Under the pieces are notes generated by a model, which was not told the DNA's origin, did not search any database, and worked only from the letters and a program-made list of their open reading frames with translations. A program made the translations under genes and the position numbers. Below are positions 12,433 through 12,983 of a DNA stretch of 12,983 nt, piece after piece. Numbering within the stretch: the stretch's first letter is position 1; every line of letters starts with the position of its first letter. The DNA is from Acetobacteraceae bacterium (GTDB taxonomy: Bacteria > Pseudomonadota > Alphaproteobacteria > Acetobacterales > Acetobacteraceae). The stretch is from the NCBI GenBank assembly GCA_027323595.1, contig DAHWBL010000104.1:1-12983 (forward strand), given 5' to 3'.

Positions 12433-12983
12433 ATGCGCGCGTTTCTTCTGGCCGGGGTCACCGCCATCACGCTGTCATCGGCGGCGCACGCCACCATCTA
12501 CAGCTTCGATGGCGCAATTCAGACCGATCTCATCGCCAGTTCCGGCTATTATGACATCACCGCCACCGGCGCGACCGGTGGTGGCGACACCTATGTCGGG
12601 GGGCTCGGTGGCGCGGGCGCGTCGGCGGGCGGCAACGTGTATCTTCTGGCCGGCACCACCTTGCAGATCGTGGTCGGTGGTGTTGGCGGCAACGGCTACA
12701 CATCCGGTGGTGGTGGCGGCGGTGGCAGTTTCGTCTATGTCGGCCTCGCCACGCCGCTGGTGATTGGTGGCGGCGGTGCCGGCGTTGGCGATACCTCCAC
12801 GGTCGGTGATGCGGCTTCGGTCTCCACCAGCGGCGTCAATGGCGCCGGCCCCTCTGGCGGCGCCGGCGGAACCGGCGGCGGCGGCGGCCAGGGTGGGTCC
12901 AACCAGGCCGCGAATGGCGGCGGCGGCGGTGGCTTCCTGGGCAGCGGCACAGCCGGCGGCGGCAGCGGTTCCGGCGGGGCGGG
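12433..12983 (+). CDS. Secreted glycine-rich protein (C-terminus cut by window edge)
   Basis: The frame starts at ATG 12433, with GGGGG at 12423-12427 as ribosome binding site, and stays open for 183 codons to the right edge. The start MRAFLLAGVTAITLSSAAHA is a Sec signal peptide. The mature part begins TIYSFDGAIQTDLIASSGYY followed by DITATGATGGG, a beta-rich opening like that of bacterial exported glycine-rich proteins. After LLAGTTLQIVVGGVGGNGY there are dense glycine runs (about residues 88-97 and 108-113) and, beyond residue 135, almost only Gly, Ala, Ser and Asn. Proteins of this type often end in a PEP-CTERM sorting signal or autotransporter domain, but the end is not visible. A surface or extracellular role is likely. 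Codon choice in the glycine runs is varied (GGT/GGC), which argues for a real gene. Confidence 0.78.
   Translation, partial: MRAFLLAGVTAITLSSAAHATIYSFDGAIQTDLIASSGYYDITATGATGGGDTYVGGLGGAGASAGGNVYLLAGTTLQIVVGGVGGNGYTSGGGGGGGSFVYVGLATPLVIGGGGAGVGDTSTVGDAASVSTSGVNGAGPSGGAGGTGGGGGQGGSNQAANGGGGGGFLGSGTAGGGSGSGGA

Noticed and set aside
12735..12950. A proline-rich frame on the minus strand inside the glycine-rich gene.
   Set aside because: Poly-Pro is simply the complement of the Gly codon runs; the plus-strand frame has a signal peptide and ribosome binding site.
12700..12983. GGC/GGT repeats that look like a tandem DNA repeat.
   Set aside because: The unit is not constant and codons vary; the pattern is explained by the Gly-rich protein.

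Overview
The window is GC-rich DNA (most codons end in G or C) with short intergenic gaps and chromosomal housekeeping genes. The gene set suggests an alphaproteobacterium, most likely in the Acetobacteraceae/Rhodospirillales. It has a zapA with a small helical-protein gene just upstream, an archaeal-type class I fructose-bisphosphate aldolase, rluD directly upstream of rpoH, and an alphaproteobacterial-type sigma-32. The lineage call is inference from family resemblance and gene order. I saw no tRNA, rRNA, CRISPR array, transposase or integrase.

Layout. 1-559 (minus): end-clipped zapA and a small helical protein. 603-3172 (plus): a tight cluster of a hypothetical gene, fbaB, thiE and a YaiI/YqxD-family gene; the last three are almost gapless or overlapping. 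3167-5179 (minus): a large DUF2075-type ATPase/helicase with an N-terminal RecB-like nuclease motif set. It meets the YaiI gene tail to tail with overlapping stops and is a stand-alone candidate defence or repair protein. 5344-6534 (plus): a secreted HAAT-family (LivJ-like) solute-binding protein without transporter genes beside it. 6595-8957 (plus): a degenerate protein kinase with a C-terminal membrane anchor, overlapping by one base a gene for a small polytopic membrane protein. 8959-8994: a strong hairpin terminator shared with the converging rpoH.

9027-11162 (minus): rluD then rpoH. rpoH has its own sigma70-type promoter (TTGACA-N17-TATGAA) and a leader of about 180 nt, in which a segment can pair with both the Shine-Dalgarno and the start codon. 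11186-11470 (plus): a small single-pass membrane protein divergent from rluD. 11509-12282 (minus): radC. 12433 to the right edge (plus): a secreted glycine-rich protein, truncated by the window end and preceded by an unusually AT-rich promoter region.

Most genes are core functions: cell division, central carbon metabolism, thiamine synthesis, heat-shock sigma factor, rRNA pseudouridylation. The less ordinary content is the nuclease-helicase, the pseudokinase/membrane-protein pair, the candidate RNA thermosensor in the rpoH leader, and the glycine-rich exported protein. No intergenic gap exceeds about 260 bases; the longest is the rpoH leader/promoter region.
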